Shown: positions 32,519 to 42,987 of the stretch, one piece after another
How positions within the stretch are numbered: the stretch's first letter is position 1
How the letters are laid out: each line of letters opens with the position of its first letter
Assembly: GCF_040183065.1 (NCBI RefSeq)
Contig: NC_091117.1
Span: 100,443,001-100,507,000, forward strand
Length of the DNA stretch: 64,000 nucleotides
Source: Periplaneta americana
Taxonomy: Eukaryota > Arthropoda > Insecta > Blattodea > Blattidae
Direction: 5' to 3'
Notes under the pieces: model-generated
Database searches by the model: none
What the model was told of the DNA's origin: nothing
Seen by the model: only the letters and a program-made list of their open reading frames with translations
Position numbers and translations under genes: made by a program

Positions 32519-35451
32519 TCAATTCACAAGCATAAACAATTCATCAATTGTGTAGAAGGTATGAGTATGTAGAAATTTGGTTAATTCTTTTCTGAACCTT
32601 TTCTCGTTGTTCTTCAAATCTTTAAGATAATTAGGCAGTGCATTGAAGACTGTTATACATGAATAGCGAACTCCTTTTTTAAAACAGCTTAGACTAACAG
32701 AGGGTAGATGAAGATCTGATTTATGTCTTGTATTAAAATGATGAATGTTTTGATTAGTACTGAATTTATCTTGGTTCTTAATATACAGCATCATTAGGGA
32801 AAGAATGTATTCACAAGGTAAAGTCAAGATTTCTAAGTTTCGGAAAATATTTTTACATGAGGTCCTTTTATGCACACCGGCCATTATTCTTATAGCTTTC
32901 TTTTGTAAAACAAAAACGTGTTTAGCTTCAGACGAGTTACCCCAGAATATTAATCCATATTTCATTACAGAGTGAAAATATGCAAAGTATGACATTTTAA
33001 GTAAGTTTATATCACCAATAGTAGATAAGGATCTTAATGCATAACAGGCAGAGCTCAATTTACGAGTAATACATTCTATATGCGTTTTCCAGTTCAAGTG
33101 ATTATCCAATTCTAAACCAAGAAACTTCGTGCTTATAGATTCTTTGAGATGAGTTCCATTTGATCGAATACTGTAGGAAACCTGAGCACTATTGTGTGTA
33201 CTAAATTTGACTGCACTGGTTTTATCAACATTAAGTGCTAGTTTATTTGCATGGAACCATTCATTCATTAGATTCAGCACTGTATTAGAAGTGTTTATAA
33301 AATGATCGTATTATTTGCTTGAAATAATTACACTTGTATCATCTGCAAATAAAATTACATGGGATGAATTGTTTATGGTCAAGGCTAAATCATTAATATA
33401 AACTAGAAACAACAATGGACCTAAAATTGACCCCTGCGGAACACCATGTTTAATATTTCTAAATTCTGAATAAGTAACTTTATGACTATTTGGTACATTT
33501 ATTTCTACTTTTTGTTTTCTATTTGATAAGTACGATGTAAACCAACCCAACATCTCATCTTTAATACCATAATACTTCAATTTTTTTACTAATATACTAT
33601 GGTCTACACAATCAAATGCTTTAGCCAAGTCACAAAAAATCCCACCTACATGCAGTTTCGAATTTAATGAATTTAATATTTCATCCACCAAACTAAAAGC
33701 AGCATTCTCTGTCGATTTTTGTTTTCTAAATCCAAACTGTTCTAAAACTAATATATTGTTGGACTCCAGGTAATGATATAATCTATTATACATAACTTTC
33801 TCAAACACTTTTGAAAATGTTGTTAATAATGATATGGGTCTGTAATTAGCAATAGTACATTTATCTCCCTTTTTGTATATTGGTTTTACTATTGAATATT
33901 TGAGTCTTTCTGGAAAAATACCACATTGCATTGACAAATTACATAGATAGCTTAACGGAGGGGATAATATTTCAGAACAAGCTTCAGAACTTTACTTGGA
34001 ATTTCATCATATTCAGAGGAATATTTTGTTTTTAGTTGTTTTATCACATGCATGATTTCTGCTGCGGTAGTGGGAATAAATTTGAGACCTAAAAACTCAG
34101 TGTTAAATGCATCAGTTAGGTAACCAAGTGCAGCATCTTCTGCACAATCTTGAATGTTTAAGTTCTGAATAATATTTATATAGAAGTCGTTAAAATGATT
34201 TGCAATTGATTTTGAGTTATCTATTTTACTATCATTGATTTTAATGCAAGTAATATTTTCACTCTTTGAATATCGATTAGTTTCATTTTTAATAATATCC
34301 CAAATAGTTTTAATCTTATTATCTGAATTTTGTATTTTTTCATTCAGATACATTTTCTTTGCATCTTTTATAACTTTTGTCAAAGTTTTACAGTAATTCT
34401 TGTAGTAATTAAGAACATGAGGATCATCACTATTCCTACTCATTAAATATAGATTCCTTTTTCTAGCACATGATATTTTAATTCCCTGAGTTATCCACAT
34501 GTTTTTACTTTTACATTTTTTCACCACCTTGACTGGAAAACATTCATTGAAATAATTCGTAAATGTAGTGAAAAATGCATTAAATTTAGTATTAATATCA
34601 ATGGTATCGGTACTATATACATTTTCCCAAGATTCAGTTTGTAGACATGTATTTAAATGACGAAGAGATTCAGCATTTATAATCCTTTTTTTTATTTTTA
34701 GATTAACACTTTGGAATTTTTCACTCATATTGAAAACACTTAGAATTTGTGCATCGTGATCAGACAGGCCATTGACTAATGGTACTGTTGAATAGGAATT
34801 CAATCTACTTTTATCTATAAATATATTATCAATGGCAGTACTACTTCCAGCTTGTGTTCTGGTTGGAAAACTTACTGTGTGACTAAGATTATAAGTTTCA
34901 AGAAGTGAGTTTAATTTTCTTTTACGTGAGCTTTCTGATAGATAATCTATGTTTATGTCACCACAGATTACAAATTCGGTATGTGGTTTATAAAGTCTTT
35001 TCAATAATGAATCTAAGTTAGTTGTAAATTTCTTATAATCTCCCATTGGCGCCCTATAAACACATAAGATAATTAAATTTGATATCTCATAACCAATTTG
35101 TATTCCACAGATTTCAATATCTTGTTCAAGGCAAAAATCAGATATATCAATTTTACTAAATAATAGATCCTCTCTGATAAAAATACAGGCACCCCCTTTT
35201 TGGAAGACATGTCTACAGAAATGAGAACCTAATACATATCCATGTAAAGACAGTTGTAGTATTTCCTGTTGCTTCATATGATGTTCAGTTATACATAATA
35301 TCTGAGGTTTATGCTTTTGAGTTGCTAAAGAAGTGATCAATTCATCAGTTTTTTGTTTTAATCCCCTAATATTTTGATGAAAAATAGTGAAGTTACTGTG
35401 TTCATTACTAGAAACATCAGAGCATTTGCAATTTAGTTGAACTTGTTTCAA
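32519..35451 (-). pseudogene. CR1/L2-like LINE ORF2, endonuclease plus reverse transcriptase
   Basis: 35451-33952 is open: MKQVQLNCKCSDVSSNEHSN, then endonuclease motifs FHQNIRGLKQKTDEL, CITEHHMKQ, FVICGDINIDYL and GLSDHDAQIL. A one-base shift near 33945 leads to 33937-33311: GIFPERLKYSIVKPIYKKG, NYRPISLLTTFSKVFEKVM, EQFGFRKQKST, FCDLAKAFDCVDHSIL, GVPQGSILGPLLFLVYINDL and ILFADDTSVIISS (catalytic Asp pair). An in-frame TAA (33311-33313) precedes the thumb part 33280-32519 (KFLGLELDNHLNWKTHI). Only two lesions, so the element is fairly young. Confidence 0.87.
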
Positions 35452-35471
35452 ACACCTTACTGGTGGGAGGT

Positions 35472-36530
35472 TTAACCTAAAAAAGGAGAAGCCCTAGCAT
35501 TAACTAACACAGGAATATTACAACTCTGCTTTTTAACATGGCTGCCTCTGATGCTATTAGTAATAAGAACCGAAAGGTGCTCCTTGCCTCTACCATTCAG
35601 ATGCAGGCCATGTGACGTATATTCATACCTTCTTATAGGGCTTACATCTATCAAACCAATGTGTGATGCCCCAGGTCTCATCAGAGCCCGCTCAAGCCGC
35701 ATATTCACGCTCCGCACCCTCCTGTGAAGATACGGCTTGTCGTACCTGCTGAAAAGACTGAGAAATCCCACATTGGTATGGCTGCTCATCTCAATTATGT
35801 TGTTGACATCTTTCTCAATAGAATAGTTACAATCGTTATCAATACTATTACCTGGCCCACCCACTATAACTACATGATCCCTCTTAGAAAATTCTGAACT
35901 CAATTTCATCATATCCTCAACAACATTCTTGAGAGGAGCATTAGGCTTACATACACTAGATACTTCAAACTCATCGCCCAGTTTCGACTTCAAAAGTGAG
36001 GAAATACCTCTTGCATGGCTGCTTCCTAAAATCAATACTTTACTCCTACAATCATTAACCTTATCTGTTTTCTGACTTACCTTTACTAGTGTCGATACTG
36101 GGTCTGAGTTCTCCTGATCAACATTCATTGCTTGAAGAGCACTGAATTTGTTGGTCAGTTTGATTGATGCAGCATCATCCGCAGAGAAACGTCTACTCCT
36201 AGATTTGGAATTCTTCGGTTTCATCCAAGTGTGAGATCTCTCTTTATTCGAAACACTAATGCTATCCTTCAAAGCTCTCAATTTATTAATTTCACACTTT
36301 GCCTCATCTAATTCCAATTCTAGGGCTCTGATTCTCTCCAGTTGATCGCGCATCTTTCTATCATATATACAATCACTACATTCCCAACTACCTTTGTCAA
36401 CAAAATTATCAGGATCTATATCTATACATTTCCAATGAAAACAGAAATTACAATTATTACATACCAATCCTTTCACTACAATCCTTCTACAACTACGACA
36501 GTTTCCAGACAGAGCAGCCATAGCACACAT
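35472..36530 (-). CDS. CR1/L2-like LINE ORF1 with zinc finger and SGNH-hydrolase domain
   Basis: An intact 352-codon frame. Residues about 11-55 form a PHD/RING-like Cys-rich finger (CRSC, CNNCNFCFHWKC, CSDC). About 65-90 is a heptad-like coiled coil (LERIRALELELDEAKCEI). From about 165 an SGNH/GDSL-type domain: nucleophile block KVLILGSSHARG, GGPGNSID, and the His block HGLHLNGRGK. ORF1 proteins of this kind bind RNA and self-associate; the esterase fold is known in CR1-group ORF1s but its role is uncertain. The block before GLHLN has SH where relatives often have an acidic residue, so the triad may be imperfect. ORF2 starts 20 bp downstream. Confidence 0.85.
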   Translation of the reverse strand: MCAMAALSGNCRSCRRIVVKGLVCNNCNFCFHWKCIDIDPDNFVDKGSWECSDCIYDRKMRDQLERIRALELELDEAKCEINKLRALKDSISVSNKERSHTWMKPKNSKSRSRRFSADDAASIKLTNKFSALQAMNVDQENSDPVSTLVKVSQKTDKVNDCRSKVLILGSSHARGISSLLKSKLGDEFEVSSVCKPNAPLKNVVEDMMKLSSEFSKRDHVVIVGGPGNSIDNDCNYSIEKDVNNIIEMSSHTNVGFLSLFSRYDKPYLHRRVRSVNMRLERALMRPGASHIGLIDVSPIRRYEYTSHGLHLNGRGKEHLSVLITNSIRGSHVKKQSCNIPVLVNARASPFLG

Positions 36531-36610
36531 TATGTATATACTGTACCTTATTTACAAATTCAATTTCACTCACTTTTCAATTTAATGTACTTACGTATAT
36601 TAGTTTTAGG

Positions 36611-36930
36611 TTATTTCTATCCTTTAGTATCACCACACTACAATATTTCAATAGGCCAACACTACACTTTATCACTTCACTATACCACACTTTTCGACGT
36701 TGAAACTACACGACACGTCACTGCACTTATATTTCTTTCTAGATGAAACTTCACTATTTATGTTTTAAATTATTTCTACTTTGAAATATCACCACACTAC
36801 AATATTTCAATGGACCAACACTACACTTTATCACTTCACTATCCGGTACAACACTTGTCGACGTTAATCTACACGATACGTCACTTCACTGCACTTATAT
36901 TTCAGACTTGATGCAACTTCACTATTTATG
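36611..36930 (-). promoter_or_regulatory. Tandem repeats in the LINE 5'UTR (2 units, about 160 bp)
   Basis: 36611-36769 and 36770-36930 are about 85-90% alike; shared blocks include caccacactacaatatttca, acactacactttatcacttc and cttcactatttatg. The second unit has a short extra cacttcactg. Monomeric 5'UTR repeats carry promoters in some LINEs (for example mouse L1), so a promoter role is plausible but unproved. Confidence 0.75.
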
Positions 36931-37335
36931 TTATTTAACACACGCAATTTCTTAACCAACAATAGTATTTATATTGAAATGTGCTATTAATAATTTAACC
37001 TAGTCCTTGTTAAAATATGTAAACACGTTCTATATTAGGTGTTACAATTAAGCCTACTTATGTATCAATTAAATATTTCAACTTTACAAATAACAAAGAG
37101 CCTTAAAATTAGTCAACTTATGAGTTAAGAATTACTCAAGTTAAAAGAAGAAAAGGTCGGGAATAGTGACCAAAGTGTTGATTTGAGGTTAACTGTTTAC
37201 AATATGGCGATTTATGTTGTGTATGAAATGCGAAGTATATTATTACAAAATTGCGTGGAAAATGGATATTACGAATTTATGATTTATATATCAAATGATT
37301 AGTGAGTATTTTAAGTATCTTTAAATATGATGCTA

Positions 37336-37338
<3 letters not shown>

Positions 37339-37410
<72 letters not shown>
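37339..37410. repeat. (AT)n microsatellite
   Basis: About 36 AT units between the LINE 5' region and the right end of hAT-D. Confidence 0.95.
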
Positions 37411-37414
<4 letters not shown>

Positions 37415-38039
37415 ATTGTGTTAAATATGAGTATGAAAACACAGAGCTGCTTTATGGCAATCTTATCTCCTCAGTCACTACTACCAATGTATAAATTATA
37501 AAAAGTAAGAGTAAAATGCGAAACTTTACAGTGAGTTAGGCATTTTTAGGCGAATATTAACAAATTAGGCTCTAATAACCGTTTTAGGGCATTTTAGGGC
37601 ACTATAAAACTCTTTGAATACCCTTCAATTTCCATCAAACACAAATATTAATAATTATTTTTACTTTTCTCCTAAAGAAACAAAATAGGCATTTGCCCTA
37701 GAATCCGATGTCTGGTTATGACTGAGTTATGATTTTCTCTTGGTCTTTAGGGAATCTGAAGAACGACAAATTCGGAAATTTAAACTTGTTGTTACTGCAA
37801 TTTTCGTCATTGCACACATTGTCTTTATTCCGACGCATGATTAAAAGGCTATTATAACATCTCGCATACCTTTAAAGCACGTGCTGGCTGTATCAACCCC
37901 GTGACCAGTGCCTTGCCTGAAGCTTGAGCGCTAGTGTCGTGAATGTTGGCAAAAAAAAGTGTTGAAGTTACGCGACTGTATATATTAGACTGTGACTTAA
38001 ATTGTGGTTTTCTGTTAACGAACAGTGACGTGTATTGTG

Positions 38040-38144
38040 CAAATCAAGATTTCAGGTATAACTCCCTGTAAAGTTGATTTGAATAATTTCGAGGGAAAAA
38101 TTGTTCCGGGACCGGGCATCGAACCCGGGAGCTTTGGTTTAACG
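38040..38144 (-). mobile_element. SINE family 2 fragment
   Basis: caaatcaagatttcag ... gaggg aaaaattgttccgg followed by an inverted B-box (catcgaacccggg). It matches 15998-16113 closely; the tRNA-like head is missing after aacgt. Confidence 0.8.
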
Positions 38145-38226
38145 TTAAACATTCAACATTCCTGAAAATTTGGACTTTGTTTTAGAAGTAAGCCTATGAT
38201 ACCTAAAAAGTATTATATTAAATAAT

Positions 38227-38402
38227 TTACTTTGACTTGATGGAGATAGCCTGAACTTTGCAAGGTATGACTTCTCTATTCAGATGTGTCCGGAGGGTAC
38301 TTGTGAAATACTTATCTTCAAAATGGTCCGCACACACCCGAAAGTTTTCGTACAATTTCTTGGGCACATAATCTGCCAAATGGTTCTAGCCATGCCTTGC
38401 AT
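38227..38402 (-). pseudogene. THAP-domain exon (C-terminal half of the finger)
   Basis: After a good acceptor (TTTTATTTCAG), the minus strand encodes LADYVPKKLYENFRVCADHF (about 38383-38324), then EDKYFTSTLRTHLNREVIPC and a stop at 38227-38229. The Cys-x2-His pair and the following L-x5-IP match the second half of a THAP zinc finger, a DNA-binding fold shared by host THAP proteins and P-element transposases. An in-frame TAG lies just after the acceptor where Trp would fit, so the exon looks damaged. The upstream partner may be 39094-39198. Confidence 0.55.
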
Positions 38403-38908
38403 CTGAAATAAAAAAGGGAAGAAAATATAAATATAAATGATGAGCACTGCGACACCATTTCGTGGTACTTTGTAAAATCACTCGGATAAGCTAGAAAATG
38501 AAAAGAAACTGCTCCAATGACAAATGTAAAATATTATTACTCCATTTGTAACGCATTTTTGGAGAAAAACACTCATAATTTACGATAATATTTTAATAGC
38601 AAAGCGGAAAAACTTACAAACTCCAAATTATAATTTAGAGGAACAGAAATAATGTCGTTAGCAACGTTTTCCCGCTTAGCTATTCATTTGTAAAAATACG
38701 ATGTGAATTAAACAAAATTTTAAATGTAGGCTTAATAAAAAAATTAATATTGTTAGCCCTTTCATATGCCGAAAATTTATAGTAAAACGGTGTACTACCG
38801 TGGCTTACTGCATCTGTTCATCGGGTAAGTTATTGTTAATTTAGACGAATACATATTACATAAATTAAATATATATAATAAATTTAAGTAATAAAGTGGA
38901 AATTGTAA

Positions 38909-38910
<2 letters not shown>

Positions 38911-38972
<62 letters not shown>
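38911..38972. repeat. (AT)n microsatellite
   Basis: About 31 AT units in the gap between the two THAP-like exons. Confidence 0.95.
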
Positions 38973-38974
<2 letters not shown>

Positions 38975-39093
38975 CTTAAACATTAGTATCCGGCAATTCA
39001 TGCAATTCATCATGATGCACGTCGCTAGGAAAATCTACAATACATCAAATTAGTTTAAATGATAATATTAATACATTGTAAATGAAACCTCAC

Positions 39094-39198
39094 TTTTCAC
39101 TATCTCCCGGTATTTTGAAGAAAAGTTGGCAATTTCATCGGGTAGCTGTCCGTCCGATTCTTGCACTCGAAATATTCGCATTTAAAATGTGATGGCAT
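39094..39198 (-). pseudogene. THAP-like first exon candidate
   Basis: The minus strand opens MPSHFKCEYFECKNRTDSYP at 39198 with the Cys-x4-Cys pattern and start expected of a THAP finger N-terminus. The frame meets TAG at 39100-39102 before a possible donor (GTGAGG, 39093). With the exon at 38227-38402 it would give a two-exon THAP domain, but the stop and the 690-bp gap make this a damaged gene or a P-element relic. The 350 bp upstream of it show no other coding sequence. Confidence 0.45.
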
Positions 39199-40640
39199 TT
39201 TGAGTAATAGCCAACGAGTTAGATACTATAGAGAGGCCACAACGCCTTCTAGTTGAAGACAATTGAACATTAGTCCACCATGTTTTGCTTAGTGAAAATA
39301 AAGGGGCGTGGCTCGGATGTTGTAGGAAATGACTGTGATGAAGTTAGTATTATTGTGAATTGAGTTACATATTAAGCCTATGTTAATAAGTAAAAAGTAA
39401 AATACACACAAAACTTCACGTTTTATAACAGCTGTAGGCCTATGTTTTATTAGTTTCACTACATATAACCCAGATATTAAACGACAAGCTACACTCTATG
39501 CAATCAAAGCAAAGCACCCAAAGACATGTATTCGGCAGAAGAAAATAAATAATTTTTTGGCTTCGTCACAAATTTAATTACCTTACAGCTAATCTAACCT
39601 AATATGAAATCATGTAATTCAGTGCTCACCAGGTGATTTCAAGAGAGACGACGTATGTAAATATTAGGAGTAAAATATAGGACAAGTAGTGGCGAAAATT
39701 AAAAAAAAAAAAATTCAAGAAATATTTAGAAAAATTCATTTGAAATTGGAACTAACACAGAGAACTTCTGAAAACTGTAATTATTAGAACTACAAATAAC
39801 ATCTTAGCATGCAACATAATAATTAGAGAATGACACTGATAGAAAGTTACTCATGATCATAAGTCACCACATTTTATTGAAACAATAAGATACTTACGAT
39901 TAACACTGTTATCAGAAACAACAGGAGCCACAGCTAGGCACACTTCTTTTTGCGTGATAGACACATCGTGTCATAATTTGAAACAAATATTGATCTCACA
40001 CGTGTCTCGCAACTGGGCAGAGGCTTTGGTGAATAAAACTGTTCTTATATTTGACGCAATGACAAATTGTGTGTGATGCAAGTGCTGACATTCCTCTTTG
40101 TCAACAAAAAGAGCCCTACACATTAATAAAAAGAAAATTGGAGTAGGCCCTATAAACGCAATAAATACTAAACTCTTGATAGCACAAACTTATTAATACA
40201 GATATTTCGTTTATGCTCAGTCCGTCTTAACTTATAATTCTCTGGGGCAATGGTACCTGTATTGAGAGGGTTTAATTATCCAGAAACGAATATTACGATT
40301 TACGGTACATTTCATTTAAATCCGAGGGAATGAGACAATTTTGGAAATTTTAAAGTCTTAATTATTATTTTTCCATTTATAAATTAGCTTTTTTACAAAA
40401 ACAATAACGAAAGTTTAAATTAAATATTGATGTATCTGAAAAATATAATAATAATTTATTTTATTTTACCTGGCAGAGTTAATGCCTGCTCTAAAGGACT
40501 ATTTGTTTTCATATTTATTCTCTAATTAAATATACTGACATGTTCATCTGTACATTGTATGGCAGCTGACAAAAATAAATGATATGCTATAACGGTACCA
40601 GTACACAAACACAAATGAAAAAAAAAATCATTACGTTTAT
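39199..40640. other. No gene recognised
   Basis: AT-rich sequence without convincing coding potential. It could be unique host DNA. At about 40446-40487, tttattttattttacctggcagag resembles the inverted tail of a LINE like the one at 53.2 kb. Confidence 0.5.
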
Positions 40641-40784
40641 CAAAATAATAGAGGCAGCTGAGAGGCAGTATACCTTTGATAAGCACCCCTTGCGGAGGCA
40701 GGCGGTACTATAGACCGCCATGTTTTGCAGGGAACGATCCATAGTACTGTCAGCCTCCGCAGGGAGCGCTTATCAGAGGTATAC

Positions 40785-42705
40785 CACAGTCTAATAGATA
40801 CAGTCACGCAACTCATACGTATAAAATATGCCAACATTTGACAGCTGGCGCGACAGTAGCCCTCTAGCGGCAGGCAAGTTAAAAGTGTGCACACGACATA
40901 CGATAATACATCAGAAAACGGATTTTGCGTAATTTATTTTATATTTTTATGCTATACAACAAGTGTATATGGTTCTTATTAATTCTACTTTAGAATCCTG
41001 GCAGAATTTCACACGCAGTTAATCTAAAAGTTTCAGAAGCTGGGAATAAACGTAATTCTTTCTGCTCCTTACAACTGAATCATGGCCCTGATCACGTATC
41101 ATGGTTTGAAATAATATAATTGTTTGTACGTGGTCGGTTAATTCAATTCATTCCTAAATATATTTATGAATCACTGGAACTTTGTATTTCCTGTGAGAAG
41201 AGTAAAAATTACGTAGCAGCTTCAAAATTGTAGGGAATATCTCGTAGGGTACATCGCATGGTGAACTCCTCTCCCTATTTCCTGAGAAATTAACGATTTT
41301 GCATACCGCAAATTGGGGTAAACTCGGCCGCTGAGGTAAACTTGAAAATAAAGAAAAGGGGAGGATTTAAACATTAATATGAAATTCATTATTTTTCCAT
41401 TTCTTAACAACCGATATTTCCTTTATTATTTTGAGTCACAAATAGTGCTGATGTTATGGTTTAAATTTTTATGGCAAGTTTACCGCATTTTACATTACAT
41501 TTCCAGTTTTCACACATAATGCCTAATTTGAACATATCATACCCATAAATACGTAATTTACATGCACTTACTGTTAATATGACGTAGGTGAGAACAAATA
41601 AATGAACACACAATTTTGTTGAAAAAATGGTAACTTCAATTAACTCAGAAAATGTAGGCCTAATTTTATTTTCAGAGCAGAAGTGGTGTAAGTCAAAAAT
41701 GGGTAATGAGGGGTTAAAGTAAACATTCTGTAAAATACAGCGCAAAGCGGCAGTTAATATTGAATGTATTTAAACTATTAATAGTCAGTGAATAGCACGA
41801 AAGATATATTAATTGCTACTTTGCGCTGTATTTTACAGAATTTTTACTTTAAACCTCATTACCTGATTTTGACTTACACCACTTCTGCAGTGAATGGCTC
41901 AAATAATCACTGGGAATGTAAAATCAACACCAATAACAGTCATGCAAATTATTGCAGAAAAGATTGCTTTTTATATGAAATTTAAAAAGGCTCTTTTATT
42001 TCTTGAGAACTTAATACGTCTGCCACATGAATCTACACGAAGACATCAGAAATTTATCGACATAGTTTGGATTTATTCAAGAAGTGAATATTTTGCAAAA
42101 GGATTACTATACTCCATGAATTCTTGCAAAATTAACACCATGATACCTACTTGAATGCTATATAACATTCAACTTTTGAAAAATATAAAGAAAAAAAACA
42201 CGAATACAAAAATTATGGAATTACTTGCATTAAAAACTCTAGATACATTATCCAAAATCGGAATGGTTACACATTTACACATGATCTCTGCAAAACAATA
42301 ATATACTGTAACAGGTATTTACTTTGTTTTTATTTAAACTCTCATTCCTGACATACAAATAGGTAACTGATAACTAATATGTTTTATAGAACACAATACG
42401 TAGGCTACCTACAACGTGGATTATTGGTTTTGACTGAGTTATGGTTTTCTCTTGGTCTTTAGGGAATCTGAAAAACGACAAATTCGGAGATTTAAACTTG
42501 TTGTTACTGCAATTTTCATCATTGCACACATTGCCTTTATTCCGACGCATGATTAAAACGTTATTATAACATATCGCATCCCTTTAAAGCATGTGCTGGC
42601 TGTATCAACCCTATGACCAGTGCCTTGCCTGCCGCTTGGGCGCTAGTGTCGCGAATGTTGGCAAAAAAAGTGTTGAAGTTGCGCGAATGTATCTATTAGA
42701 CTGTG
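40785..42705. mobile_element. TIR19 repeat, copy 3 (complete)
   Basis: 1,921 bp from CACAGTCTAATAGATACAGT to ATCTATTAGACTGTG, flanked by a perfect 7-bp duplication GGTATAC (40778-40784, 42706-42712). The terminal inverted repeat is about 23 bp, with looser matching (GCCAACATT, GCGGCAGGCAAG) to about 100 bp. Carries the MITE at 41671-41900. This intact copy defines the ends for copies 1 and 2. Confidence 0.87.
41894..42154 (+). CDS. Short conserved frame in TIR19, unknown
   Basis: 86 codons: after MAQIITGNVKSTPITVMQII comes FYMKFKKALLFLENLIRLPH and IWIYSRSEYFAKGL-like sequence. The same frame can be read in copy 1 (24307-24500) and copy 2 (28236-28430) with similar protein but a stop before the end. 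I do not recognise the protein. It may be a remnant of the element's transposase or a captured exon, or chance. No start or splice signals were clear. Confidence 0.3.
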   Translation: MAQIITGNVKSTPITVMQIIAEKIAFYMKFKKALLFLENLIRLPHESTRRHQKFIDIVWIYSRSEYFAKGLLYSMNSCKINTMIPT

Positions 42706-42987
42706 GGTATACTGCCTCTCTGAGAGTTCGCATCGAGTGCTGATCGGAGAAGCATCTTATCGAACAGTGCTCCGCCCTGATTTGTGTTTACGTAGTTGCG
42801 AATTTTTTTCAAGTTATATTTAGTGGAATTATATTATTAGCTAACAGTTTAACGACATTGTGTGGTGTTTGTTTAAGTTATAACTTTATTTCTTCATCAT
42901 TTTGTGTTACGTGCGCGAACATAATCGAGTGATTGTGTAGTAATTACTTTAGCTTGGCTCTGGGAGCCAAGCGTGGTGCCTGTTAAA

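Larger units (their letters stand above)
31344..37330 (-). mobile_element. CR1/L2-like LINE inside hAT-D
   Basis: Minus-strand order: 5'UTR with two tandem repeats, ORF1 (36530-35472), ORF2 (35451-32519), 3'UTR, and a 3' tail of tetranucleotides (TGAA)n/(TTAA)n at about 31344-31400. SGNH-esterase ORF1 plus a microsatellite tail is typical of the CR1/L2 group (family knowledge). The 5' boundary is not exact because no target duplication was found, which is common in this group. A SINE lies in the 3'UTR. Confidence 0.8.
28746..37714 (-). mobile_element. hAT transposon 'hAT-D', carrying a LINE
   Basis: The ends are TAGACATCCGATTTTTAGGC (28746) and ...GCCCTAGAATCCGATGTCTG (37714), imperfect inverted repeats. 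A perfect 8-bp duplication GTTATGAC lies at 28738-28745 and 37715-37722, and TIR19 copy 3 (gttttgactgag, about 42427) supports the empty site. The subterminal regions hold repeated TTTTAGGCA words. The transposase is on the minus strand near the left end. A LINE of about 6 kb sits between the transposase 5' end and the right terminus. Confidence 0.9.
27094..37994. mobile_element. TIR19 repeat, copy 2 (split by hAT-D)
   Basis: The left part begins CAGTCACGCAACTCAT at 27094, lacking the outermost ~15 bases (CACAGTCTAATATATA), and extends to 28745. The right part is 37715-37994, ending TATATTAGACTGTG. It is joined directly to copy 1. It carries the same nested MITE (27991-28219). Its right end is complete and its flank (acttaaattg) does not match the left flank of copy 1. 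Confidence 0.8.
40661..42718. mobile_element. Palindromic MITE split by TIR19 copy 3
   Basis: The left arm 40661-40698 (GAGGCAGTATACC...GGAGGC) pairs with 40752-40784 continued at 42713-42718; about 38 bp with four mismatches. The inner parts (ggtactat/atagtact) also pair. TIR19 copy 3 lies inside the right arm, at GGTATAC. Confidence 0.72.

Noticed and set aside
36342-36746. Plus-strand frame of 134 codons
   Set aside because: Antisense shadow of LINE ORF1 and its 5'UTR repeats.
36611-36930. CRISPR-like array
   Set aside because: Two long tandem units without spacers in eukaryotic LINE DNA.
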